Shown in pieces: positions 28,140 to 35,512 of a DNA stretch of 64,000 nt; the first letter of the stretch is position 1, and every line of letters begins with the position of its first letter. The notes under the pieces were generated by a model. The model was given only the letters and a program-made list of their open reading frames with translations, made no database searches and was not told the origin of the DNA. Source of the DNA: Curtobacterium herbarum (GTDB taxonomy: Bacteria; Actinomycetota; Actinomycetes; Actinomycetales; Microbacteriaceae); assembly GCF_016907335.1 (NCBI RefSeq), contig NZ_JAFBBT010000001.1, positions 1,922,001-1,986,000 on the forward strand, written 5' to 3'. Both the position numbers and the translations under genes were made by a program.

Positions 28140-29663
28140 ATGAGCGAATCCGTCAACCTCCCGGCGCTCGGAGAGAGCGTCACCGAGGGTACGGTCACCC
28201 GATGGCTGAAGAACGTCGGTGACCGGATCGAGGTCGACGAGCCGCTGCTCGAGGTCTCCACCGACAAGGTCGACACCGAGATCCCGTCGCCGGTCGCCGG
28301 CGTCATCGAGGAGATCCTCGTCCAGGAGGACGAGACCGTCGAGGTCGGCACCGCCCTGGTCAAGATCGGTGACGGCTCCGGCGGCAGTGACTCGTCCGAC
28401 CAGGGTGGGTCCGAGTCGACCGAGGCAGTCGCCGAGGACACCGAGCCGGAGACGGCGCCGAGCACGGAGCAGGACACCGAGGCGAAGGCCCCGGAGCCCA
28501 CCGAGCCCGAGCCGACCCCTGCTGGCCAGACCCAGCCGGCAGCACCCCAGGCACCGTCGGCACCGCCCGCCGCGTCGCCGGTGCCGCAGGCAGCGCCGGT
28601 CCCGCCGCCCGCCGCGGCCCCGCCGGCAGCCGTCCCCGCCCCGGCCAAGGCCGCACCGGCTCCGGCCGCTGCCCCCGCCGCCGCAGCCCCCTCGTCGACG
28701 CCGTCGGCCGAGGTCCCGAACCCCACCGCCAACGGTGCGGCCTCCGGGTACGTCACGCCGCTCGTGCGCAAGATGGCGAACGAGCAGGGTGTCGACCTGT
28801 CGACCGTCACCGGCACCGGCGTCGGTGGACGCATCCGCAAGGAGGACGTGCTCGCCGCGGCCTCCGCTGCTGCAGCCACCCCCGCCGCACCCGCGTCCGG
28901 CTCGTCGGCTCCGGCACCGTCCGGCCCGTTCGTCGCCGAGGTCTCGCCGCTCCGCGGGACCCGCGAGAAGATGACGCGCCTGCGCAAGGTCGTCGCCGAG
29001 CGTGCGGTGCAGTCGATGACCTCGACGGCACAGCTCACCAGCGTGGTCGAGGTCGACGTGACCAAGGTCGCGCAGTTCCGCGACGCCCACAAGGCCGAGT
29101 TCCTCGAGAAGACCGGCTCGAAGCTCTCCTTCATGCCGTTCTTCGCCCTGGCGGCGTCCGAGGCGCTCAAGGCACACCCGAAGATCAACTCGACCGTGGA
29201 CGGCGACGAGATCGTCTACCCGGAGTCCGAGAACGTCTCCATCGCGGTGGACACCGAGCGCGGCCTGCTCACCCCGGTGATCAAGGACGCGGCGTCACTC
29301 GACCTCGCCCAGTTCTCGAAGTCGATCGCCGACCTGGCCGAGCGCACCCGCAACAACCAGCTCAAGCCCGACGAGCTCGCCGGTGGCACGTTCACGCTGA
29401 CCAACACCGGTTCGCGCGGCGCGCTGTTCGACACCCCGGTGGTCTTCCTGCCGCAGTCGGCGATCCTCGGCACGGGCATCGTGACGAAGCGCCCGGCGGT
29501 CGTGAAGGTCGACGGACAGGAAGCGATCGCGATCCGCTCGTTCGTCTACCTGGCGCTGTCCTACGACCACCGCATCATCGACGGCGCGGACGCGTCCCGG
29601 TACCTGGTGGCCGTGAAGAACCGTCTGGAAGAGGGCAACTTCGCCCCCAACCTGGGCTACTGA
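28140..29663 (+). CDS. sucB: dihydrolipoamide acyltransferase (E2) of a 2-oxoacid dehydrogenase complex
   Basis: 507 aa. There is one N-terminal lipoyl domain with the lipoylated Lys43 (STDKVDTEIPSP), then an Ala/Pro/Glu-rich swinging linker (about 80-200), a peripheral subunit-binding domain (YVTPLVRKMANEQGVDL onward, about 205-240) and the catalytic acyltransferase domain ending with SYDHRIIDGADASRYL, which carries the HxxxDG active site. The sequence is of the succinyltransferase/SucB type annotated in actinobacteria, but it could also serve pyruvate dehydrogenase, because the acyl specificity is not visible. AAGGAG lies 9 nt upstream of the ATG. Only one lipoyl domain is present. Confidence 0.9.
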   Translation: MSESVNLPALGESVTEGTVTRWLKNVGDRIEVDEPLLEVSTDKVDTEIPSPVAGVIEEILVQEDETVEVGTALVKIGDGSGGSDSSDQGGSESTEAVAEDTEPETAPSTEQDTEAKAPEPTEPEPTPAGQTQPAAPQAPSAPPAASPVPQAAPVPPPAAAPPAAVPAPAKAAPAPAAAPAAAAPSSTPSAEVPNPTANGAASGYVTPLVRKMANEQGVDLSTVTGTGVGGRIRKEDVLAAASAAAATPAAPASGSSAPAPSGPFVAEVSPLRGTREKMTRLRKVVAERAVQSMTSTAQLTSVVEVDVTKVAQFRDAHKAEFLEKTGSKLSFMPFFALAASEALKAHPKINSTVDGDEIVYPESENVSIAVDTERGLLTPVIKDAASLDLAQFSKSIADLAERTRNNQLKPDELAGGTFTLTNTGSRGALFDTPVVFLPQSAILGTGIVTKRPAVVKVDGQEAIAIRSFVYLALSYDHRIIDGADASRYLVAVKNRLEEGNFAPNLGY

Positions 29664-29700
29664 GCCCGCGGCTCCTGGTCATCCGGGAGCTGACCAGTCC

Positions 29701-29743
29701 GACGGCGGCCCCGTCTCCCCCGGTGGGAGGCGGGGCCGCCGTC
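29701..29743 (+). terminator. 19-bp hairpin after sucB
   Basis: GACGGCGGCCCCGTCTCCC pairs with GGGAGGCGGGGCCGCCGTC (one G-U pair). It lies 38 nt after the sucB stop and before the convergent gene's stop at 29761. Confidence 0.85.
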
Positions 29744-29760
29744 GTTCCCGCAGGCGGCGG

Positions 29761-30585
29761 TCACCCCGCGCCCCACGAGCCGGCGACGACGACCCCGATG
29801 ACGACGACGAGTCCGGTGACCAGGCCGCGCACGCCGATCCGGTGCGACCCGATCAGCAGGCCCGAGCGCAGGAGTTCACGGCCTGCCTCGAGGAGGCGTC
29901 CGAGCGCCGAGTCCGACGCACCCGGCGCCGCGCTCCGTGGAGGCGGGCCACCGCCCGAGGACGTGCCACCACCGGCGTCCAGGGCGAACGTGAACGTCAT
30001 GGGCGGTGGGTCCCACCGCACCGGCCGCGGCGGCGCAGCCGCACGGATCCGACGCTCGAGCGCCAGCAGTGCCGCTCCGCCGTCCCGACGGGCATCCGTG
30101 CACGCCTGGTCGATGGCGTTCCGGCAGGTCTCGCGGGGATCCACCCGGTCCCAGACAGCCCGGACGGCGAGGACCAGCGCCTCGGTCCCCGGCACCAGGC
30201 CCGGACCGATCCGATCGGTGGTGCCGGGTGGACGGTCGACCAGGACGACGGCCCCGGCGTCGTCCACCAGGACGTCGTCCACCCCGGCACGACCGAGCAG
30301 GACAGCGCCCGCATCGGCGAGCCGTGCGAGCTCGAGCAGCGGGAGCGTCAGTGTGACGGCGACGCCCACCGTCGGCGCTCCGATGCGGTCCAGCGCCGCG
30401 GGCAGCGGCAGCCCTGCCGGTGCCGACGCCCGGGCGACGAGGGCACCGGTCTCGTCGCGCCCGACCTCGGCGACCCCGACCAGGTGGTCGTGCGTCACGG
30501 TGCTCCGGTCGGCGAGCCACGTGGCGAAGGCGTCGGCGGGCTCCGGTGCTCGCCAGCAGAGGTCGATCTGTTCCCAAGGTTCCAT
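29761..30585 (-). CDS. hypothetical membrane-anchored protein, possible degenerate kinase
   Basis: 274 aa. The soluble N-terminal 200 residues are followed by a Pro/Gly/Ser linker and a single C-terminal hydrophobic helix (VTGLVVVIGVVVAGSW), so it is tail-anchored with the body in the cytoplasm. The stretch AGAVLLGRAGVDDVLVDDAGAVVLVDRPP has the spacing of a protein-kinase catalytic loop and metal-binding loop (HRDLKPxNVLVDDDGxVxLxD), but lacks the catalytic Asp and Asn; no Gly-rich loop is evident. I therefore call it a possible pseudokinase with low certainty. ATG at 30585 was chosen because MEPWEQIDLCWRAP begins the folded part; the frame is open further upstream. Confidence 0.55.
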   Translation of the reverse strand: MEPWEQIDLCWRAPEPADAFATWLADRSTVTHDHLVGVAEVGRDETGALVARASAPAGLPLPAALDRIGAPTVGVAVTLTLPLLELARLADAGAVLLGRAGVDDVLVDDAGAVVLVDRPPGTTDRIGPGLVPGTEALVLAVRAVWDRVDPRETCRNAIDQACTDARRDGGAALLALERRIRAAAPPRPVRWDPPPMTFTFALDAGGGTSSGGGPPPRSAAPGASDSALGRLLEAGRELLRSGLLIGSHRIGVRGLVTGLVVVIGVVVAGSWGAG

Positions 30586-30713
30586 GGTGACCAGCGTGGC
30601 GGGCGGAGGGCGGGCCTCCCGGCCGGAACGGCGATCTGTGGAGAACTCCTGTTCGCCCACAGCCTGGCGACGAGCGGTCCCCGAACGGCGTGCCAGGCCG
30701 TATCCTTGTCGGC

Positions 30714-31427
30714 ATGGCACGCAGCAGTTCCTCCAGAACCCCGGCGAAGGAGCCCGGTCGTCTCAAGCAGATGTACCAGGTCTTCACCATGACCCGTCGG
30801 GCCGACCCCAGTTCCGTCTGGTGGTTCGCCCTCGCGTTCCTCGGGCCGGTCGTGGTCGGCGTCCTCGCGGCGCTGCTCATCCCGGGTCAGAACTGGCTCG
30901 CGATCACGCTCTGGATCATCGCCGGCGTGATGCTCGGTGTGCTGCTCTTCCTGATCGTGCTCAGCCGTCTCGCCGAGCGTGCCGCGTACTCGCAGATCGA
31001 AGGCCAGCCCGGCGCCGTCGGTGCCGTCCTGTCGAACTCACTGCGTCGGCAGTGGCGCTCCAGCGAGATGCCCGTCGCCGTCCACGGTCGGTCGCAGGCG
31101 GCCGTCTACCGTGCCGTCGGGAACCCGGGCGTCGTCCTGATCACCGAGGGCCCGGTCACGAACCTCACCCGTCAGGTCGAGGAAGAGCGTCGCAAGGTCG
31201 CACGTATCGTGCCGAACGTCCCGATCCACGTCGTCAACGTCGGGGACGCGGACGGCCAGGTCACGCTCCACAAGCTGCCGCGTGCGATGAACAAGTACAA
31301 GAAGGCGCTGAACCGCACCGAGGTCCTGGCGGTCTCGAACCGTCTCGACTCCCTCACCCACGGTCCGGCTGCGGCGATCCCGAAGGGCATCGACCCGACG
31401 CGGGTCCGTGCCGGTCGCCCGCGCTGA
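30714..31427 (+). CDS. DUF4191 family membrane protein
   Basis: 237 aa. A basic N-terminus is followed by two transmembrane helices (about 35-60 and 63-85) and a soluble C-terminal domain (QAAVYRAVGNPGVVLITEGP, NVPIHVVNVGDADGQVTLHKLP, KALNRTEVLAVSNRLDSL). It matches DUF4191, an actinobacterial family often beside lipoate and glutamine synthetase genes; function unknown. TATCCT at 30701-30706 is 7 nt before the ATG at 30714, so the mRNA is probably leaderless; an in-frame ATG at 30690 lies upstream of that -10 and is rejected. Confidence 0.85.
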   Translation: MARSSSSRTPAKEPGRLKQMYQVFTMTRRADPSSVWWFALAFLGPVVVGVLAALLIPGQNWLAITLWIIAGVMLGVLLFLIVLSRLAERAAYSQIEGQPGAVGAVLSNSLRRQWRSSEMPVAVHGRSQAAVYRAVGNPGVVLITEGPVTNLTRQVEEERRKVARIVPNVPIHVVNVGDADGQVTLHKLPRAMNKYKKALNRTEVLAVSNRLDSLTHGPAAAIPKGIDPTRVRAGRPR

Positions 31428-31447
31428 CACTGCGCACTCGCTGACGC

Positions 31448-31480
31448 GGCGCCCTCGGCCCCTTGCGGGTCGGGGGCGTC
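31448..31480 (+). terminator. 14-bp hairpin after DUF4191
   Basis: Bases 31448-31461 pair with 31467-31480 (three G-U pairs) over a 5-nt loop, 20 nt after the DUF4191 stop. Confidence 0.65.
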
Positions 31481-31693
31481 GTGCTGTGCGGGGCGGGCGG
31501 CAGCGCTGTGCCGGGGCGGATGTGGCGGTGGCACTCGAAGTCGCAGGAGATGCCGCCAGCCGAGAACCGGAGCGGCAGGTCGTGCGACCTCGGCGGAGGG
31601 GTCGCGGCACGTCGTACGACCTCGGCGGCTGCACGCGGGCCGACCGGGCCGACGAGGGCACGGGGCCGGTCAGGCCTCGGTACCGACCAGGCT

Positions 31694-32131
31694 TCAGCGC
31701 CGGACGAGCACCGTCCCGGCGACCGCGTCGTGCAGCGGCCGCCCGTCCTTCGCGTGGATGAGCACGGGGACGACGATGCAGAGCAGGACCGTGCGGACGA
31801 CCGGCCGCCACACCCCGACGTAGCCGCCGCGAACCGGCACCACCCGGAGTCCGACGCAGACGTGCCCGAAGGACCCGGACAGCAGTGCGATGAACACGAT
31901 CTGCAGTACGGCGAAGATCCCGAGCGTCACGAAGTTGCCCGCCGCACCGTAGGTCCCGAACGCCAGGGACAGCAGCGATGCCAGTGCCCAGTCGATGACG
32001 AGGCCCAGGAACCGGCGTCCGAAGGAGCCCATGCTGCGGGGTCCGGACTCCGGCAGCCCGAGGACCTTGCCCGGCCACTCGGTGCGCCCGGAACCGGCAG
32101 CGGGCGAGGAGGGCAGAGTGGAGCGGGCCAT
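31694..32131 (-). CDS. RDD family membrane protein
   Basis: 145 aa. The RDD domain begins RRFLGLVIDWALASLLSLAF (40-59) and ends with HDAVAGTVLVRR, with three to four hydrophobic helices. RDD proteins are small membrane proteins, some acting in Na+/H+ or ligand transport; the role here is unknown. ATG at 32131 is preceded by a TACGCT -10-like box about 6 nt upstream on the minus strand. It is divergent from glnA, a conserved actinobacterial neighbourhood; the GlnR box lies in the shared 142-bp interval and might affect both genes. Confidence 0.85.
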   Translation of the reverse strand: MARSTLPSSPAAGSGRTEWPGKVLGLPESGPRSMGSFGRRFLGLVIDWALASLLSLAFGTYGAAGNFVTLGIFAVLQIVFIALLSGSFGHVCVGLRVVPVRGGYVGVWRPVVRTVLLCIVVPVLIHAKDGRPLHDAVAGTVLVRR

Positions 32132-32159
32132 GTCCCCAGCGTAGGCGCTCCCCCGGCAC

Positions 32160-32197
32160 GTAACACGCTGGAAACAAACCAGTCACGTCCGGGAAAC
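32160..32197 (+). promoter_or_regulatory. GlnR-type nitrogen operator upstream of glnA
   Basis: The bases read GTAAC-n6-GAAAC-n6-GTCAC-n6-GAAAC, an exact fit to the actinobacterial GlnR consensus (gTnAC-n6-GaAAC, repeated). A TACCCT -10 box follows at 32208-32213, so GlnR would bind around the -35/-60 region, consistent with activation of glnA under nitrogen limitation. Confidence 0.8.
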
Positions 32198-32273
32198 TCC
32201 GTGTCAATACCCTCGTCGGAGGGTGCCTCCTGGTTCCCTCGACACCACCCAACCCCACAGGAGACCGACTCGT

Positions 32274-33698
32274 ATGTTCAGCGATTCCTCCGAGGTGCTT
32301 GCCTTCATCAAGGACACGGACGTCAAGTTCCTCGACATCCGGTTCACGGACCTCCCCGGGGTCCAGCAGCACTTCAACATCCCCGCATCAACGGTCGACG
32401 AGGACTTCTTCGCCGTCGGTCAGCTCTTCGACGGCTCCTCGATCCGCGGCTTCGCGTCGATCCACGAGTCGGACATGCAGCTCATCCCCGACGTGACGAC
32501 GGCCTACGTGGACCCGTTCCGTGCGGAGCGCACGCTGATCATGGTGTTCGACATCTACAACCCGCGCAACGGCGAGATCTACGGCCGTGACCCGCGTCAG
32601 GTCGCCAAGAAGGCCGAGAAGTACCTCGCCTCCACCGGCATCGCGGACACGGCGTTCTTCGCCCCCGAGGCCGAGTTCTACATCTTCGACGACGTCCGCT
32701 ACTCGGTGACGCAGAACGAGTCGTTCTTCTCGGTCGACTCCGAAGAGGGCGCCTGGAACTCCGGACGCGAAGAAGAGGGCGGCAACCTCGCCAACAAGAC
32801 GCCGTACAAGGGTGGCTACTTCCCGGTGTCGCCGGTCGACAAGACCGCCGACCTCCGCGACGACATCTCCCTCAAGCTGATCGACGCGGGCCTCGAGCTC
32901 GAGCGTGCGCACCACGAGGTGGGCACCGGCGGCCAGCAGGAGATCAACTACAAGTTCGACACGCTGGTCCACGCGGCGGACGACATCCTGAAGTTCAAGT
33001 ACATCGTGAAGAACACGGCCGAGCAGTGGGGCAAGGTCGCGACCTTCATGCCGAAGCCGCTCTTCGGTGACAACGGCTCGGGCATGCACACCCACCAGTC
33101 GCTGTGGTCCGACGGCAGCCCGCTGTTCTACGACGAGAACGGCTACGGCGGCCTGTCCGACCTGGCCCGCTGGTACATCGGTGGCCTGCTCAAGCACGCC
33201 CCGGCGGTCCTGGCCTTCACCAACCCGACGATCAACTCGTACCACCGTCTGATCCCGGGCTTCGAAGCACCCGTCAACCTGGTCTACTCGGCGGGCAACC
33301 GGTCGGCTTCGATCCGCATCCCGATCACCGGCACGAACCCGAAGGCCAAGCGCATCGAGTTCCGCGCGCCCGACGCCTCCGGCAACCCGTACCTGGCGTT
33401 CGCCGTCCAGCTGATGGCGGGCCTCGACGGCATCCAGAACCGCATCGAGCCGCACGAGCCGGTCGACAAGGACCTCTACGAGCTCCCCCCGGAGGAGGCG
33501 AAGAACATCCCGCAGGTGCCGGCCTCGCTCGGTGCTGCGCTGGACGCACTCGAGGCGGACCACGAGTTCCTCCTCAAGGGCAACGTCTTCACCGAGGACC
33601 TGATCCAGACCTGGATCGACTACAAGCGCGAGAAGGAGATCCTCCCGATGGCGCAGCGCCCGCACCCGTTCGAGTACGAGCTGTACTTCGGCGTCTGA
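32274..33698 (+). CDS. glnA: glutamine synthetase type I (adenylylation-regulated)
   Basis: 474 aa dodecameric GSI-beta: glutamate + NH3 + ATP to glutamine. Beta-grasp residues [12 protein letters not shown], the [11 protein letters not shown] active-site loop, NRSASIRIP and the adenylylation loop [13 protein letters not shown] with Tyr402 are present. The intact tyrosine implies control by the GlnE found 5.4 kb downstream. The ATG at 32274 has AGGAG upstream; a GlnR box and TACCCT -10 precede it, so both transcriptional and post-translational nitrogen control are indicated. A compact 15-bp hairpin ends the transcript. Confidence 0.97.
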   Translation: MFSDSSEVLAFIKDTDVKFLDIRFTDLPGVQQHFNIPASTVDEDFFAVGQLFDGSSIRGFASIHESDMQLIPDVTTAYVDPFRAERTLIMVFDIYNPRNGEIYGRDPRQVAKKAEKYLASTGIADTAFFAPEAEFYIFDDVRYSVTQNESFFSVDSEEGAWNSGREEEGGNLANKTPYKGGYFPVSPVDKTADLRDDISLKLIDAGLELERAHHEVGTGGQQEINYKFDTLVHAADDILKFKYIVKNTAEQWGKVATFMPKPLFGDNGSGMHTHQSLWSDGSPLFYDENGYGGLSDLARWYIGGLLKHAPAVLAFTNPTINSYHRLIPGFEAPVNLVYSAGNRSASIRIPITGTNPKAKRIEFRAPDASGNPYLAFAVQLMAGLDGIQNRIEPHEPVDKDLYELPPEEAKNIPQVPASLGAALDALEADHEFLLKGNVFTEDLIQTWIDYKREKEILPMAQRPHPFEYELYFGV

Positions 33699-33716
33699 CG
33701 CTCCACGCACCACCGC

Positions 33717-33750
33717 GAAGGGCCCCGCACCGTCAGGTGCGGGGCCCTTC
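33717..33750 (+). terminator. 15-bp hairpin after glnA
   Basis: GAAGGGCCCCGCACC and its exact reverse complement close over a GTCA loop, 18 nt after the glnA stop. Confidence 0.85.
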
Positions 33751-33784
33751 CGCGTGCCCGCGGCCGGCGGCCGGCCGGCGCGGC

Positions 33785-33852
33785 CGAGCCTCGGCTGGGC
33801 GGACACCCTGCGGCAAGCGGACGGCGCAGCGTGTCCGCCAGGCCGAGGCTCG
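33785..33852. repeat. 68-bp cruciform repeat, copy A
   Basis: The outer arms CGAGCCTCGGC and GCCGAGGCTCG are reverse complements, and the interior GCGGACAC...GTGTCCGC also pairs around the same centre. It is about 63/68 identical to copy B at 33958-34025. The outer stem can extend by two base pairs to 33783-33854. Confidence 0.85.
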
Positions 33853-33884
33853 GCGCACGCACGGCGGGCCGGCGGACGCACGGC

Positions 33885-33941
33885 GACGGCCGGGAGGCCC
33901 GGTGCCAGCCCGTCGGACCGGCACCGGGCCTCCCGGCCGTC
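33885..33941. repeat. GGGAGGC-family hairpin, 22-bp perfect stem
   Basis: Bases 33885-33906 pair exactly with 33920-33941 across a 13-nt loop. The core GGGAGGCCCGGTGCC matches the hairpins at 16322, 18981 and 59001. Confidence 0.85.
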
Positions 33942-33957
33942 ACCGCCACTGCGGCGG

Positions 33958-34025
33958 CGAGCCTCGGCTGCGCGGACATCCTGCGGCACACGAACGGCGC
34001 AGCGTGTCCGCCAGGCCGAGGCTCG
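33958..34025. repeat. 68-bp cruciform repeat, copy B
   Basis: Same orientation and length as copy A, starting 173 bp downstream of it, with five substitutions, mostly in the loop-side half; the pairing arms are conserved. Confidence 0.85.
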
Positions 34026-34064
34026 GCCACGGGCGGCGCGGCCGCGCGCGGCGTGGCCGCGCGC

Positions 34065-34092
34065 GGCGCGCGGCGCGCGGCGCGCGGCGCGC
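34065..34092. repeat. GGCGCGC heptamer, four tandem copies
   Basis: Four perfect 7-bp units directly adjoin the ugd stop codon; the preceding bases (34031-34064) are related GC-only sequence. Confidence 0.75.
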
Positions 34093-34093
34093 G

Positions 34094-35512
34094 TCAGCGG
34101 ATGGTGGCCAGGGCGTCGAGCGTGCCGGCGGCGACGCTCACGGGAGCGCCCGTGACCGGGGTCGGCCGGCCCAGGGAACGGACCGTCCAGCCCGCCGCGA
34201 CCCAGCGCCCGATCGGCAGGCAGTTGCGCGCGTCGATGACGACACGCTGGCCGACGACGGCGCCGAGGGCGACCGGATCGGCCTCGACGACGTCGTGCCA
34301 CTCGGTGAGGACGAGGACGAGGTCGGCGCCCTCGATCGCCTCGGTCATCGACGCGGCGTACGTGAGGGTCGGGAACGAGCGGCGGGCGGTCTCCATCGCC
34401 TCCGGGTCCCAGAGCGTGACCTGGGCACCGCGGAGGTGCAGTGCGGCGGCGACGTTGAGCGCGGGCGAGTCGCGGACGTCGTCGGTGAGGGGCTTGAACG
34501 CCGCCCCGACGACGGCGATGCGGCGGTTGAGGACCGATCCCCCGGCGGACTCGATCGCCATGTCGATGACCCGCTGGCGCTGGCCCATGTTGATCTCGTC
34601 GACCTGCTGCATGAGCCCGACCACCCGGCCGGCACCGATCTCGTTCGCGCGGTGCATCAGCGCACGGATGTCCTTCGGCAGGCAGCCCCCGCCGAAGCCG
34701 AGCCCGGCGTTCAGGAACTTCCGGCCGATGCGGGCGTCGTGGCCCAGGGCGTCGGCGAGCGTCGTCACGTCCGCACCGGCGATCGCACACATCTCGGAGA
34801 TCGCGTTGATGAACGAGATCTTCGTGGCGAGGAACGCGTTCGCGCTGACCTTGACGAGCTCGGCGGTGGCGAGGTCCGTCGTGATGACCGGGGTGCCCTC
34901 GCTGATGGGTGCGGCGTAGACCTCCCGGATCACGGCGTCGGCGGCCTCGGACGCACCACCCCAGACCAGACGGTCCGGGTGCAGGGTGTCCTCGACGGCC
35001 TTGCCCTCGCGGAGGAACTCCGGGTTCCAGATCAGCTCCGCGTCGATGCCGGCGGGCGTGAACTCGCTGACGATGCCGCGGAGCCGGGCCGCGGTGCCGA
35101 CGGGTACGGTCGACTTGCCGACGATGAGGCCCGGGTGGGTGAGGTTCTCGGCGACACCGCGGGTGGCGCTCTCGACGTACGCGAGGTTCGCGGCGTGCGA
35201 GCCGGCCTTCTGGGGTGTGCCGACGCACACGAAGTGGACGTCGGCAGCAGCGACGGCGGACGCGATGTCCGAGGTGAAGCGGAGCGCGCCGCTGGCCACG
35301 TGCTTCGTGATGAGCTCGGGCAGGCCGGGCTCGAAGAACGGGACCTCGCCGGCGGACAGCGCAGCGAGCTTCGCGGGGTCGACGTCCACGCCGATGGTCT
35401 CGAAGCCCATCTCGGCCATGGCGGCCGCGTGCGTGGCACCGAGGTACCCGGTGCCGATGACGCTGATGACGGGTGCGGGTCGGGTGTCGGCGGACTTCTT
35501 CGATGCGGTCAC
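34094..35512 (-). CDS. ugd: UDP-glucose 6-dehydrogenase
   Basis: 472 aa. Oxidises UDP-glucose to UDP-glucuronate with two NAD+. N-terminal Rossmann loop VIGTGYLGATHAA, the VGTPQ and GKSTVPVGT segments, ELIWNPEFLREG, and the catalytic Cys in FGGGCLPKDIRAL (usual form GGSCFPKD). A C-terminal UDP-binding domain (GAAFKPLTDDVRDSP) completes the family length. The GTG start overlaps the stop of the glycoside hydrolase gene (GTGA), so it is the last cistron of a three-gene exopolysaccharide operon. The product is a likely donor for the operon's GT2 synthase. Confidence 0.95.
   Translation of the reverse strand: MTASKKSADTRPAPVISVIGTGYLGATHAAAMAEMGFETIGVDVDPAKLAALSAGEVPFFEPGLPELITKHVASGALRFTSDIASAVAAADVHFVCVGTPQKAGSHAANLAYVESATRGVAENLTHPGLIVGKSTVPVGTAARLRGIVSEFTPAGIDAELIWNPEFLREGKAVEDTLHPDRLVWGGASEAADAVIREVYAAPISEGTPVITTDLATAELVKVSANAFLATKISFINAISEMCAIAGADVTTLADALGHDARIGRKFLNAGLGFGGGCLPKDIRALMHRANEIGAGRVVGLMQQVDEINMGQRQRVIDMAIESAGGSVLNRRIAVVGAAFKPLTDDVRDSPALNVAAALHLRGAQVTLWDPEAMETARRSFPTLTYAASMTEAIEGADLVLVLTEWHDVVEADPVALGAVVGQRVVIDARNCLPIGRWVAAGWTVRSLGRPTPVTGAPVSVAAGTLDALATIR

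Larger units (their letters stand above)
33751..34093. other. gene-free, repeat-packed interval between glnA and ugd
   Basis: This 343-bp stretch has no plausible gene. It holds, in order, a 68-bp cruciform repeat (33785-33852), a 22-bp perfect GGGAGGC-family hairpin (33885-33941), a second copy of the 68-bp repeat (33958-34025) and four 7-bp GGCGCGC units (34065-34092) running up to the ugd stop codon. Confidence 0.8.

Noticed and set aside
24881..29188. 1435-codon open frame on the minus strand opposite pepA, lpdA and sucB
   Set aside because: Antisense to three well-identified genes; composition (Arg/Asp/Gly/Ala repeats) reflects codon position bias of the opposite strand.
31578..31629. 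18-bp direct repeat (GTCGTGCGACCTCGGCGG-like, two copies) after DUF4191
   Set aside because: Two short GC-rich copies with one mismatch in a 266-bp spacer; too little to call an element or operator.
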